Made by a program: the position numbers and the translations under genes. Below the pieces are notes generated by a model. The model saw only the letters and a program-made list of their open reading frames with translations, was not told the DNA's origin and made no database searches. Shown one piece after another: positions 30,931 to 41,560 of a stretch of 64,000 nt of DNA. Source of the DNA: Sciurus carolinensis (taxonomy: Eukaryota > Chordata > Mammalia > Rodentia > Sciuridae); assembly GCF_902686445.1 (NCBI RefSeq), contig NC_062219.1, positions 114,143,160 through 114,207,159 of the forward strand. The letters are read 5' to 3'. How positions within the stretch are numbered: the first letter of the stretch is position 1; each line of letters begins with the position of its first letter.

Positions 30931-31424
30931 CACGGTGTCATGGGTGTTTTGTGGGCTCTTGTTTTTTGCGGAGGCAGCCAGGAGGGGGCCTGACTGGGCT
31001 CAGAGGGTCGGGGAAGGGGAGCCGGAAGACCTTGGTCCGTGTTCTTGTCAGTGGCTCTTGGACTTTAAAGACCATGAGACTGGCCTTCCCTGGTGTGGGG
31101 AGAGGTAAGCAGGGAGAAGAAAGAGGCTTTTCCCCATGACACTAGGAGAGCCGAGGGCATGAGGGGCTCCTGGCCTCTGGGCTTGAATGGACGCCACACT
31201 GTCGCCCATAATCCTGGCACTGGCTGGTTGCGCCTCAGGTCAGCCCCATTCTCTGGCCTCCCCAGAGGGCATCTACCATGGGAAGACGTGGCAGCTTCTC
31301 TCCCTCCAGATTTACTGTGGCCCTATCTCTGGAGTGAGGACTTGGGTTGGCATCCTCCCCGTGACCCCACGTCCCTTTGCACCTTCAGACTAGCCGGGCA
31401 AATGCAGCCCAAACCCCAGCAGAG
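30931..31424. other. Unassigned DNA, no gene seen
   Basis: No exon or transposon assigned. Open frames here lack relatives I recognise. Confidence 0.3.
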
Positions 31425-31560
31425 GCCCTTTTGGAAAGGCCTCTGTGTTTGACCCAGGCCCTGCCATTCACCAGATGTGTGACCTTGGGCCTGGTTTTCG
31501 GGTCTCACTTTTCCTAGCTGTTACCTGAGGGGGTTGAACTAATTCCTAAACTTGCACCAA
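31425..31560 (+). mobile_element. MIR
   Basis: 'ccaggccctgccattcacca', 'gatgtgtgaccttgggcctg' are MIR. Confidence 0.78.
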
Positions 31561-32299
31561 TTTTCTGAGTCTGATTTCATTACTTTGTGAGAGAAGGAGG
31601 GCATATTATATACGAGTCACAACTGAGCACATTTACACTGCCGGCTGGCGCACCCGAGCGCTCAGCGTGTCCTGGGCGTTTTACTCACGTTCTCTCCTCA
31701 CAGTAAGAGCTCGCAGTTCTCTCCCTGCCCCTGTCCCCCTCACCTAGCCAGGGAGGAAACTGGGGTGCATGGAAATGCAGTGGCCACCCTGGCTGACCTG
31801 TTGCTTCACATTCAATTGTTCAGTCCCTTGCGTGGCCCAAGTCCCTGCTAACCTGTTAGGTGCCAGGACTCAGGCCATGCGTGGTGGAAAAGGCACAGTC
31901 CCACCCTCCGTTAGTCTTCAGTTCCAAAGTGAATGTCCTTTTGGTCAACCCCTGAGCCTTGTTTCTGTCCTCTGTCCAAGAGGGACACCCATGTCACCGT
32001 CACTGGCTGCTCTGAGAACAGTGATGAAGAACAGGCAAGTGTGAGCATGTAGCACAGGACTGACCGGGACAGAGGACCCCTTGCATGTTAGTCACAACTG
32101 TCACTGTCACCACGATCTTCCCAGGGTGCGAGATCCCTGCTTGAAGCAGCTCAGGAGAAAACTCACCCAGAGGGGCCTCGGGAGAGAGTCGGTGCACCGT
32201 GGTCTGCAGGGGACAGGAAGCTAACGCTGTCCGCAGCGCTCCTCTTGCCTCTTTTTCTGAAGGCCTGTGATTTGGAGATAAAGGTAATAACAGCGTCTC
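31561..32299. other. Unassigned DNA, possible MIR/L2 scraps
   Basis: 'gaggaaactggggtgcatgg' near 31755 and 'gttaggtgccaggactcagg' near 31855 look like eroded reverse MIR or L2. No gene seen. Confidence 0.35.
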
Positions 32300-32395
32300 A
32301 CGTTTAGAGCCCTCTTTCTAGGATTTCAATTCAATTCTACAAATATTTACTGTGCACCGACCGTGTCAGGGGCTTTCACGTGGATGACTTTCTCT
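32300..32395 (-). mobile_element. Probable L2 or MIR end
   Basis: 'tctacaaatatttactgtgc' followed by 'gtgtcaggggctttcacg' fits the reversed L2 or MIR 3' end. Confidence 0.5.
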
Positions 32396-32424
32396 TGATC
32401 GACAAACCCCTCCCCTCGGCCCTG

Positions 32425-32530
32425 GCACACACACACTTGCGTGCACACCCGTGCATAGCTGCACGCACACACACCCATCCACCCATGGGTGCACAGGTGT
32501 GAGCACGGGCGAATGTGCACACCCGAGGCG
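32425..32530. repeat. Imperfect CA/TG tract
   Basis: (CA)n broken by 'cgtgcatagctgcacg' and the 12-bp palindrome 'cacccatgggtg'. Likely a decayed dinucleotide repeat. Confidence 0.7.
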
Positions 32531-32689
32531 GCTGCTGGCCTTCCCGCTCCCTTGGCCTCCACGTATGCATTTTGCTATTAGCTCAGGTCAGTTCATCTTA
32601 AGCTCTGAGCCTCTGGACAGGCTGGGACTCTGACTTCTGAAGTCACCCTGCAGAGGTCTATCCACGAGAAGGGTCCCAGGAGCTGATGA

Positions 32690-32880
32690 TCTGGGCTGGC
32701 GAGGCGGCTGGCCCTGTTCAGATTCCTGTGCTGCGATACAGTAGTTCTGTCTCTGGCCACGTGGCTTCCTCTGTGCCTCAGCTCTCCCATCTGTAAAGTG
32801 GGGCGATGATAGTAGCCACCCTATCGAGTCCCTGTGAGCACCAATCAGCACACCTGACGTGCGTGTTGGCAGGGGTGCTG
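32690..32880 (+). mobile_element. MIR
   Basis: 'gtgcctcagctctcccatct', 'gtaaagtggggcgatgatag' are MIR. It keeps several CpGs, unusual for so old a repeat. Confidence 0.8.
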
Positions 32881-33575
32881 AAGACCTGACGAGGATGCGT
32901 AGGACTGGTCTCCTGCAGCGACGCCTCCTCACACTGTCACCTTGAGGGGTCCCAGGAAAATATATATTTCCCCCTCATTAGTTCACTTGGGTCCTTGGGG
33001 CTAATGTCCTTACCCCTTTTTAACGATCCCTGGAACTTGACGGCCTTACGGTTTCTGTGTGAATGAGTCAGCAGGTCCCCGTGGTCTGACTCTAGTAGGG
33101 TAGGTGCACCCCGCTTCTTCAGGAAACACTCGTTACTTCCTTTGAGCCAAGGACCAGAGACACGGACGAAGGTGGGAAGTCAGCACCGGTTCCTGGGAAG
33201 CCCCGGCTCCAGGGGAAGCACGCTGGCCGTCAGCGTCAGGAGCTGTGAGGAAGGTGAGCCCCAGACAGGTTCCCCAACAGCAGATGGAGAGGATCTGGAG
33301 AGAGAGCAGAGAGAGCCGGGACTCACTGGGGGCCCGGGGAGCATTGTGGGCTGAAGCGGGGAGGAAGCTGAGTTTTGCAGCCAGGGCATTGCAGGTGGTG
33401 GTGGGCGGGTCGGTGACAGACCGATCACCCCAGTGGCGGACAAGTTACCCCTGTTCAAAGGTTCCCGGAGGCCTCTGCTGCCTGTGTTCTCTCCTCCTGG
33501 GCTAGATCTCAGCTAAGACCAGACAAAGCCACTGGCTTCTGTTTAGGACACTGGCTTATTGAAACCTATGTCTCT
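32881..33575. other. Unassigned DNA, no gene seen
   Basis: No exon or transposon assigned. Confidence 0.3.
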
Positions 33576-33776
33576 GGCAAGGGTTGGGGGATGGGAATGG
33601 GAAAGACAGTAGAATGACTCGGACAGAACTTTCCTATGTTCATATATGAACACAGGGCCAGGGAAACTCCACGTGTACAACAAGAAAATGGGAAGCTGAA
33701 ATCCATGTATGGGTGATATGTCAAAATATATCGTACTGTCATAACTAGAAATAACCAACAAACCAACAAACAAAAA
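33576..33776 (+). mobile_element. 5'-truncated sciurid L1 3' end
   Basis: The text 'gggatgggaatgggaaagac', 'gaaactccacgtgtacaac', 'atgtcaaaatatatcgtact' and an A-rich tail resembles what I recall of squirrel L1 3' ends. A 10-bp repeat ctatgtctct flanks it (33566-33575 and 33777-33786). Only the untranslated end is present. Confidence 0.65.
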
Positions 33777-33802
33777 CTATGTCTCTCTTAAACCTGACAA
33801 TA

Positions 33803-33990
33803 GCCCAGGTGAAGTGACGCACACCTGTAATCCCAGCTACTTGGAGGCTGAGGCAGGAGGATCATAAGTTTGAGGCCAGCCTCTGCAACGTAGTGAGACC
33901 CTGTCTCTAAATAAAAAATAAAAGGGTTGGGGATATAATTCAGCAGTAGAGCACCTCTGGGCTGGGACCAACTACAAAACAAACAAACAA
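33803..33990 (+). mobile_element. B1-dID SINE
   Basis: 'cacacctgtaatcccagcta', 'tgtctctaaataaaaaataa', 'aagggttggggatataattc', then a shortened ID end. Confidence 0.88.
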
Positions 33991-34471
33991 ATCCCACCAA
34001 ACAAAGGAATAAAAAAGCCAACACCACCACCAAGCTGAGAATCATGTTCAAGTCATTGGCCGCTTTAAAGGCTCTCTCTGTCTCTCTCTTCCTGTTGTTT
34101 GAGTCATGCTCATGGGCTGTGACTCCCCTGCAGCCCCTCTGTGCAGGCTGCACCAGTTACTATGGCAGGTATGGATGTCCCTGCTGTGGTAGGGACATCC
34201 CTGCAACCAAGCCAGCGCAGCATCCCCTCAAGTTACGGAAGATCAGAGAGGCAATGTCAGTTGACACTGGTGCGTCAGTCCCAGGACCCAAGCGGAAACG
34301 GTGATGCCAGAGGAGAAAGAACCAGGTTTCACAGGAGAGCAAGTTCCGAAGTCTCCTTCTGGGCCCTGCCCACCCTGGGTCACCTGCTTCCATTGCCCCG
34401 TTTACACCAAAGTCTCCCGTCACTCTCCCCATCTTCTCCTTCTCCTTCGCACTTCTTTTGTTTTTATTCTG
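33991..34471. other. Unassigned DNA with a short hairpin
   Basis: No gene seen. A 10-bp perfect inverted repeat stands at 34173-34200 (see findings). Confidence 0.4.
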
Positions 34472-34542
34472 CAGTGTGAAGGAACCAGCGGCCTTGTGCA
34501 TGCTAGGCAAGCGCTCTACCACTGAGCTGCACCCCTAGCCCC
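34472..34542 (-). mobile_element. ID-type SINE
   Basis: 'ggccttgtgcatgctaggca', 'agcgctctaccactgagctg' and 'cacccctagccc' match reverse ID. Confidence 0.85.
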
Positions 34543-34544
34543 CC

Positions 34545-34835
34545 AAGAATACTCTTATTGATGTATCATACAAACTGAGCACCCTAATCTAAAAAATCTA
34601 CAATCTGGGCTGGAATACAGTAATTCTGTCCCTGGCCAAGGGGCTTTTGGATGGGTTGCCTCCAATGGACTGAGCAACGCTCAAGGAGTTTAGGATTTTG
34701 AAACATTCAGGAGTTGGGTTTTCAGATTTGGGATGCTCAACCAGTGAACTCTATTCAATATTCCCCAATCCCCAAAACTCTGAAATCTAAAACATTCCCC
34801 ACTCCAAGTGTTTCAATGAGGGATATTCAACTTTA
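34545..34835. mobile_element. Ancient dispersed repeat, family not assigned
   Basis: 'ttttcagatttgggatgctc', 'aaccagtgaact', 'ccccaaaactctgaaatcta' and 'aatgagggatattcaac' match a medium-copy mammalian repeat I recognise by text but cannot name. Confidence 0.5.
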
Positions 34836-35092
34836 AAACATATGGACATGTGTATGAATAATAAGTGTTCAGCTTGATGAGTTTTCACAGAATGAGACAT
34901 TTGGGTAACCAGCACTCAGAAGAAAAAGCAGAATATTTAGTAGGACCCTGGACTATAGCTTTGTGCTCAGCTGGTCACTGCCCATCTACTTCCTGCCAAA
35001 AAGAAGCTCATAAAGGTCTAGCTTTAAAAACCATAGATTTTGTTTTTACCTGTTTTTGAACTTCACATAAATGGAATCATACTGTATGCAAA

Positions 35093-35328
35093 CTTTTTTT
35101 TTTTTTCCCCTTTTGGACTAGGGATTGAACTCAGGTGTGCCTAACCATAAGCCACATCCCATCCTCTTTTAAATTTCTTTTTTTTTTTTTTTTTTTTTAA
35201 TTTAGATACAGAGTCTTGTTAAGTTGCTTGGGGCCTCTCGCTAAGTTGCTGAAACTGGCTTTGAACTCACGATCCTCCTGCCCCAGCCTCCGGAGCTACT
35301 GGGATTATTGTAGCCACAGTGCCTGGCT
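35093..35328 (-). mobile_element. B1-dID SINE
   Basis: ID half 'actagggattgaactcaggt', a T-rich linker, B1 half 'ggctttgaactcacgatcct'. Flanked by actgtatgcaaa (35081-35092) and acagtatgcaaa (35329-35340). Confidence 0.92.
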
Positions 35329-35820
35329 ACAGTATGCAAATTTTTTGTGTCTGACTTCTCTCCCTCAATATTATGTTTATGAGAATCACCTACATTGTCA
35401 TACTGCGAAATGCCACATTCTGTCTCATTTATAGTATTCTATTGTATGACTATACCTCAACTGATTTCTGCATTCCACTATTGAGTATTTCCATGTTTTG
35501 CTTTTACATATAATATTGCTATGGGATTTGCTGATGATTAGCATTTCTGAGTCACAGCATATATAGATAATGCAGCTCTCAGAGGTTGCTGAACCCATGT
35601 ACAGTTCTGTCAGCAACGTGTCAGAGGCCAGCTCCTCCATGTCCTCATCAACACATAGGTCTTTTAATTTTAACCATTTTACTGTATATATGGTAGTATT
35701 GCATTGTGGTTTTAGTTTTTGCATTTCTTTTATGATTAATGAAATTGAATTCCTTTTCATATGCTTATGAGCTATTTGGGTATCTTCTTTGTGTGAAATT
35801 CTCCTTTAAGTTTTTTGAAC

Positions 35821-35884
35821 TCCCTCCCTCCCTTCCTTCCTTCCTTCCTTCCTTCCTTTCTTCCTTCCTTCTTTCCTTCCTTCA
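35821..35884 (-). repeat. (CCTT)n microsatellite
   Basis: About sixteen tetranucleotide units, some changed to ccct or cttt, in a SINE tail. Confidence 0.95.
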
Positions 35885-36072
35885 GTACCAGGGATTGAAC
35901 CCAGGGGTGCTTAACCACTGAGCCACATCCCTTTTATGTTTTATTTAGAGACAGGGTCTTACTAAGTTGCTTAAGGCCTCATTAAGTTGCTGAGGCTGAC
36001 TTTGAACTCGCGATCCTCCTGCCTCAGCCTCCTGAGCCACTGGGATTCCAGGTATGTGCCACCACACCCTGC
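35821..36072 (-). mobile_element. B1-dID SINE with (CCTT)n tail
   Basis: Minus-strand SINE body at 35885-36072 ('gtaccagggattgaacccag', 'tgatcctcctgcctcagcct' variant). Its tail has become a (CCTT)n at 35821-35884. Confidence 0.92.
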
Positions 36073-36320
36073 TTTGAAGTGTCCTTTGATGAATAGAAGT
36101 TCTTAATTAGTATGTTGGCCAACAGGAATTTTCATCCTTCATGTTTAAATGCTTTTTGTATTCTCTTTAAAGAACATGTAGCCAACCCCAAGTCATGAAG
36201 ATATCCTATTTTCTTCGGGAAACTTTGCTGTTGTATTGTTCGCTTTTAGAGCTACAATCCATCTGGAGTTGATTTTTGTGTAGGCTGTGAGGTAAGGGTC
36301 AGGACTCATTTTAAAAATAT

Positions 36321-36649
36321 GGGCTAGCACCATCTTGACCTCTGACCCCATCCACTCCCAATGAAAGGCCCACTTTAATCAAGAAGGGCTTTTGTGTCCA
36401 AATGTGTCCTTTGACAGCTGAACTCAGGAGCAGCTCTCTGGGTCTGAGAAGGGGTCAAGGTGACGCTCTGAACATGGGAGGTCCTGAAATGTGCTTGACC
36501 CACTCCTTCCAGCGAAGTGAGAAAAGTGAGGACAGAGGGAAGAAGTGCCTTCCCCCACTTTTGACTGGGACTCTATGGCCCACTGAGCTCCTGGGACAAG
36601 CTCTGCAGAAGCCTATGTAACTGCAGTGTTCCAGCTCGGAACCTCGGGA
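36321..36649. other. Unassigned DNA, no gene seen
   Basis: No exon or transposon assigned. Confidence 0.3.
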
Positions 36650-37128
36650 CCACTTGCTTTGGTACTCTGCCGACGTTTATTCACTCAGTGAACGCTGGAC
36701 CACCTACTCTGTAATGGTCACTGTCACTGATGACACAGTGAGGGACAAGACTGAAAAATCAGTCCTCCCCTCCTGGACCTCACACTTGGGTGGAGGTAGA
36801 GAAGCAATTGGAATATAAATACAAGGTATAAAGGTATAAAGAAATAAATAGGCACCAGGATTAAAGAAGAGGATAACTACTATGGAGGAAAATAAAGAGG
36901 CCGGAGGAACAGCAAATGCCTGGTGGGTGATTTTAAGCTGGGTGATCAGGGAAGGGAGGCGCACTGAGAAGACACCGCTGGAGTCAAGACCTAGAGAGCC
37001 CTGCAGAAATCAGGGCTGTGCAGGGTGGGTGTTGGGTTCAACATTATCCAAAAGAGCAGCAAATTCAAGATCCCAGAGGCAGGAAGTGATTGCACCGGAG
37101 AGCTGAGAGCCTGAAGAGGTATTGGTGG
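36650..37128 (-). mobile_element. L2 LINE 3' segment
   Basis: 'tttattcactcagtgaacgc', 'cctcccctcctggacctcac', 'actatggaggaaaataaag' and 'ggtgatcagggaagggaggc' are in reverse-complement L2 order. Confidence 0.82.
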
Positions 37129-37335
37129 CCAGGCATGGTGGCACACACCTGTCACCCCAGCTGCTCTGGAGGTTGAGGCAGGAGGATCTCGAGTTCAGTC
37201 AGCCTCAGGAACTTGGTGAGACCCTAAGCAGCTCAGCGAGACCCTGTCTTTAAATAAAATGTTAAAAGGGGGCTGGGATGTGGCTCAGTGGTTAAGGACC
37301 CCTGGGTTCAATCCCTAGTTCCCCTCCAAAAAAGT
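37129..37335 (+). mobile_element. B1-dID SINE
   Basis: 'aggcatggtggcacacacct', 'tctttaaataaaatgttaaa', 'ctgggatgtggctcagtggt', 'caatccctagttcccc'. Duplication ggtattggtg (37119-37128 and 37336-37345). Confidence 0.93.
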
Positions 37336-37345
37336 GGTATTGGTG

Positions 37346-37734
37346 AAGCAATTTAGTGGAAGCCACTGTCCCTGGCCTAGAGAGGCAAAAGGAGGAAGTG
37401 GTGGTTTTGGAACCCAGGAATGGAAGTCACCCAGCAGCATGCTGTCACCATGTGGACCTGAGGTCTACGAGCTGGAACCATGGAGCTGGATGCTGCCACA
37501 GGGCTTTCTCTTGGCCCTCTCTGCACTCTCCCACCAGTGCCTCCTGAACCTGAACCTGGACAGCAGCCGGTTGACAGGGGAGTGGAAAACGGCTACCTCG
37601 GGAGCTGGGAGCACTGGGTTGGAAAATGGCCCTTCCCACACGAGACACCTGCTCATACTCAGGAGAGGGAACAGGCCAAATGAAAAGGACTGATACAGCA
37701 AATGCTGGCAAGGGCAGGGAGCCACTGGAACTCT
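37346..37734. other. Unassigned DNA
   Basis: May hold remnants of the L2 interrupted at 37129. Open frames on both strands are uninformative. Confidence 0.35.
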
Positions 37735-38085
37735 TAGGTGGCTGATTGTGTATGGGATGGTAAAACCACTTTGCAAAACTATGTAGTGGCTTCTGATAAA
37801 GTTGGCTATACAGCTAACCTATGACCCAGCGATTTCACTACCAGGGATATGCCCCAAGAGAAATGAGAACGTATGTCCACAAAAAGACTTGTACTAGGAT
37901 GTTCACAACAGCAATTTAAGTTATAGTCATAAGAGTCCAAAAGATGGTTGCCTATAAGAAGGAGGTCAGACTGGAAAGGGGCATAAGGGAACCTTTCCGG
38001 GATTATGGAAATGGTCTCTATGTCCATCTGAGTATGCACGTAAGAGCTGTGCATTTAAAACAAAAAACCTGTGAAGACTGCATCT
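37735..38085 (+). mobile_element. L1ME-type LINE 3' fragment
   Basis: Sense order: 'ggtaaaaccactttgcaaaa', 'ctaacctatgacccagcgat', 'gccccaagagaaatgagaac' and 'ggatgttcacaacagcaatt'. It has the opposite orientation to the L1ME at 34840. Confidence 0.85.
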
Positions 38086-38274
38086 CCATGAAAGAAGAAA
38101 ATGCGAAAACAAACCAAAAAGGGTTAGACCTTTGTCTGCCTTCCCTGCGCCACCAGCCTAGCTGGGGCCTCCTCACAGACCCAGACTGCAGCTCAACTCA
38201 CAGCTGTCAGCCATCTGCAGCCTCCCATGGCAGCCTAGGGCAGCAGATCTATCTTGCTAAAGCCTGGGAGGAAA

Positions 38275-38410
38275 GCAAAGCATGTCCTGGAGCCTACAGC
38301 CCAGGAATCCCGATTTAAATCTTGGCTCCATCTTTTCCCAGCTGTGTCTCTTGGTTGAACCACATGTCTTTGAGTCTCCTATCCTCATGGGAGAAAGAGG
38401 ATCAAAACGT
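38275..38410 (+). mobile_element. MIR fragment
   Basis: 'aatcttggctccatcttttc' then 'gagtctcctatcctcatgg' fits a diverged MIR. Confidence 0.55.
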
Positions 38411-38420
38411 CTGTATCAGA

Positions 38421-38672
38421 TGGGTGTGGCGGAGCACGCCTGTAATCCCAGTGGCTCGGGAGGCTGAGGCAGGAGGATCATGAGCTCAAAGCCAGCCTCG
38501 GCAACTTAGTGAGGGTTAAGCAACTTAGCCAGACCTTAGTTTAAAAAAAAAAAACAAAAAAAACAAAAAAACATATTAAGGGCTGGGGATGTGGCTCAGT
38601 GGTTAAGTGCCCCTGAGTTCAATCCCCAGTACAAAAAAAAAAAAAAATTAAAATATAAGTAAATAAATAAAA
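38421..38672 (+). mobile_element. B1-dID SINE
   Basis: 'gcacgcctgtaatcccagtg', an A-rich linker with C interruptions, 'ggctggggatgtggctcagt', long A-tail. Duplication with one mismatch: tctgtatcaga / tctctatcaga. Confidence 0.94.
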
Positions 38673-38759
38673 TCTCTATCAGAGGCTGTAGGAAAGATGG
38701 AAATGGTAGTGTTGGGAAAGTTTTTAGAAGGGGGAATCAAGCACCCATGCCACCCAACT

Positions 38760-39160
38760 GCTTAGCAACTTCCCATAGCTACTGCACAGAAGCCGAGGTA
38801 GAGTGTGTCACTGGTCCCGGATCTTCATTCATTCCCAGTAGCAGGACTCTGCATCCACACCCTTTGCCATGTGACTACTTTCCCCACCACGCTGATGATA
38901 GATTTGATCACATGAACTTTTCTGGCCAATGGCATGTCAGTGGGTATGACCAGAGCATGGAATTACACATGTCTGTGCTGTTGGGCCTGCTCTCTGGAGC
39001 TCCTGTGATTGCCAGGCTGGCTGAAGGACAGTATGGAGCAGTCTGGAGCCCAACCCAAAGTCTGTGAATAAGAAAACAAAGGCCTGTTGTAAACCATGGA
39101 GGGTTCATATGATTTACCAGGCAGCAGTCCTGTGGTAATAAGTGACTAATTCAGCCTCGA
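38760..39160 (+). mobile_element. MLT1-type LTR (ERVL-MaLR)
   Basis: 'ttttctggccaatggcatgt', 'gggcctgctctctggagctc' and the end 'cagcagtcctgtggtaataa' follow the MLT1 LTR. It is an LTR only, with no internal coding part. Confidence 0.65.
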
Positions 39161-39249
39161 GGTCATCTCCAAGCAGGTCTCCATCCACCTACCTCTCTAG
39201 CCCCATTGGCAATAACTCAGTTCCAGTCAAACCAGTCCATTCAAAACCC

Positions 39250-39650
39250 CACAAAACCGAGTATTCTATCTTGCTCCTACCTGCTAACTTAGGGTGCAAT
39301 TTTCCCTTCCTATTCTTCTTGCTGAATGCCAAAGGTTTTCTCCCTTCATTTCATTTCTACCACCTGATCTCTCCTTCAAAAGACTTTGACTTACCGCCTC
39401 CCCTTGGAAGCTTTCCTTGACTGCCCACACCCACCCACCTCGGGGCACACGCATCTGTGGAGCTCTGGCAACCGTGCACGCCTGCACCCCTCACGGGATG
39501 CTGAGCACACTGACCATGATCACCATGAGCTAAATCTCTACAAATGAATAACAATGTCCTTCATCTGTGTGGGGTTTAGGAGTCTTCTGTTCCACATGGA
39601 ATTAGTGCTTGGGAATACCTGTCAAATGAAAGAATGAATGAAAAAAAATG
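39250..39650 (+). mobile_element. L2 3' segment
   Basis: 'cttggaagctttccttgact', 'gtggagctctgg' and the end 'caaatgaaagaatgaatgaa' resemble the L2 tail. Confidence 0.5.
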
Positions 39651-39779
39651 GATCAATAATAGTGAACTGCAGAACATCTGACTTCCTTGGAGGTATGACT
39701 TGCAAGCCTAGCTTCAGGCCCAATCTAGAGGTCATGATTGAAATGCAGAGAGAAGCAGGGGGTCAAGGGGAAGAGAAGG

Positions 39780-40000
39780 CTGATAGCTCTGTCTCTGTAA
39801 CTATCCCTTGCCTGTACCTATCCTGGTCTTTTTCTTATTCATGGATCTCTCTCACTGAATGGCTGTAATGACCATAACTATCATCCACAAGGTTGGGATC
39901 TAGATTGGGTCCCCACCTATCTTGGTTTTCATCTTGGTATGGGTGCCCAGTGCTTTGCATGCAGTGGGTGCTTGATAAATATTTAATATTTAAAGGAATT
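39780..40000 (+). mobile_element. L2 3' end
   Basis: 'cagtgctttgcatgcagtgg' and 'gtgcttgataaatatttaat' are the L2 terminal phrase. Confidence 0.65.
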
Positions 40001-40094
40001 AATAACATTTTTTAAAAGTCTGGTTGGAAAATTATTTTCCATTTAGCCATTTTGGGCCCAGTCTACCTGATTTCAAAACATGTAAAAAACTTCA

Positions 40095-40268
40095 GCCAGG
40101 CATGGTGTTGTACACCTGTAATCCCAGTGACTCGGGAGGCTGAGGCAGGAGGACTGAAAGTTGAAAGACAGCCTAGATGACTTAGTGAGACATTGTCTCA
40201 AAATAAAAAAAGGAGTGGGGTGTAGCTCAGTGGTAAAGCACCCCCAGGTTTAATCCCCAGTACCAAAA
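40095..40268 (+). mobile_element. B1-dID SINE
   Basis: 'catggtgttgtacacctgta', 'gtggggtgtagctcagtggt', 'taatccccagtaccaaa'. The tail runs into the next SINE. Confidence 0.9.
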
Positions 40269-40320
40269 ACCAAACCAAACCACCACCACAACAAAACGGA
40301 ACAAAAACCACAAAAATCCT

Positions 40321-40517
40321 GAGCAGGGTGTGGTGGCACACACCTTTGAGCCCAGAGACTTTGGAGGCTGAGGCATAAATTTGAGACCAACCTTGGCGAC
40401 TTAGTGAGATCCTGAAACAAACTGAAAATAAAAAGTAAAAAAGAACAGGGACTTAGCTCAGGGGCAAGCCATCCCTGGGTCCAATCCCCAGTACCAAAAC
40501 AATTACAAAAAAACGAA
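40321..40517 (+). mobile_element. B1-dID SINE, head-to-tail after another
   Basis: 'ggtgtggtggcacacacctt', 'cagggacttagctcaggggc', 'caatccccagtaccaaa'. It has its own duplication acaaaaatcct (40310-40320 and 40518-40528), within the tail of the preceding copy. Confidence 0.9.
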
Positions 40518-40615
40518 ACAAAAATCCTTCAACGCCAATGATTTGGAGTTTGGAGTGATGATGACAGAGATTAGCATCCTTTTGAAAGTTAAGGGGCCAA
40601 TTGGCAGATGTCCGG

Positions 40616-40833
40616 TTTTGTTTTGTTTTTGGTACCAAGAATTGAACGCAGGGCCTTAGCCACTGAGCTATATTCCCAGTCCTTTTTCATATTTTATTAT
40701 TTTATTTAAAAGGTCTCAGTGAGTTGTGTGGGGCCTTGTTAAGTTGCTGAGCCTGGCTTTGAATTTGTGACCCTCCTGCCTCAGCCTCCTGAGCCAGTTG
40801 CTGGAATTACAGGTGTGCACCACTGTGCCTGGT
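40616..40833 (-). mobile_element. B1-dID SINE
   Basis: ID half 'ggtaccaagaattgaacgca', B1 half 'tcctgcctcagcctcctgag' and 'attacaggtgtgcaccactg'. Confidence 0.92.
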
Positions 40834-40849
40834 TCCATTCTCCATCTGT

Positions 40850-41560
40850 TTTTATAAAGCACCTTCCTAGTGGGAAAAGGGGCATTCATTAAAAAGTTCC
40901 TCTTTCAAAATCTGCCCCCACCCCATATCCACATAATGACAAAAATATCTGGGGCTAAAAAAACCCCTCCTCTAAAACCTTTGAGGAGTCAATCGCCCAA
41001 CCAAAGTTAACTTGGTTGGGTAACATTTCAGGTGATAGGCAGAGGGGAAGGCTTTCTCTAGGTCAAGTTTGGAGCTGAATGGGAGCTCAAATCCAGGTCT
41101 ATAGAAGGGCCAAAGGAGGGCAATTAAAGGGACAGCTTTCAAGACAAATGTTCCTCATGGGGACAGAGAGAGGTTGGATATGGAGGGTGGATTAACTTGA
41201 GCCTCCCTGTAGATTCCCAAGCCTGGGTCTGGACTCCCTCATGGCAAGGGTACTGGGGGGATGGTAGGTGGGAGAGACCTGTCTCCCTGGCTTGGAGGGT
41301 GGGGAGGGGGAAGGAGCCCAGGAAGAGTGTGTAAAAGATGGGGCGTGAGAAAGAGGTCCAGGGATCACAGCGCCTTTACTCCATTCTGCGGAGAGGCTCC
41401 CCGCAACTTCAGGGGGGTGCTGGGGTGCAGGATTAAGCTCTCTGTAGAGGATACAACTGGGTAGGGTCCAAGAGGAGGGGGAGGTGTGAATTAAGGAGTT
41501 GTACTTCTAGGGAGTGATGCCAGGGCTCTGTGGGACCCACCTGAGCCCCACATCTTCAGG
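40850..41560. other. Unassigned single-copy DNA
   Basis: No gene or transposon recognised. A 25-bp near-palindrome lies at 40996-41020 (see findings). Confidence 0.4.

Larger units (their letters stand above)
34840..36320 (-). mobile_element. L1ME-type LINE 3' end, interrupted twice
   Basis: On the minus strand it follows the L1M/L1ME 3' region: 'acttcacataaatggaatca' (35061), 'gtctcatttatagtattcta', 'ctcctccatgtcctcatcaa', 'gcattgtggttttagttttt', 'cttttcatatgcttatgagc', then after the second SINE 'cctttgatgaatagaagttc' and 'aatccatctggagttgattt'. SINEs at 35093 and 35821 split it. It is non-coding debris. Confidence 0.88.

Noticed and set aside
33637..33652. 16-bp perfect palindrome tgttcatatatgaaca
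   Set aside because: It lies in the L1-like insertion, so it is probably a repeat feature. The 6-base spacing does not fit a steroid receptor element.
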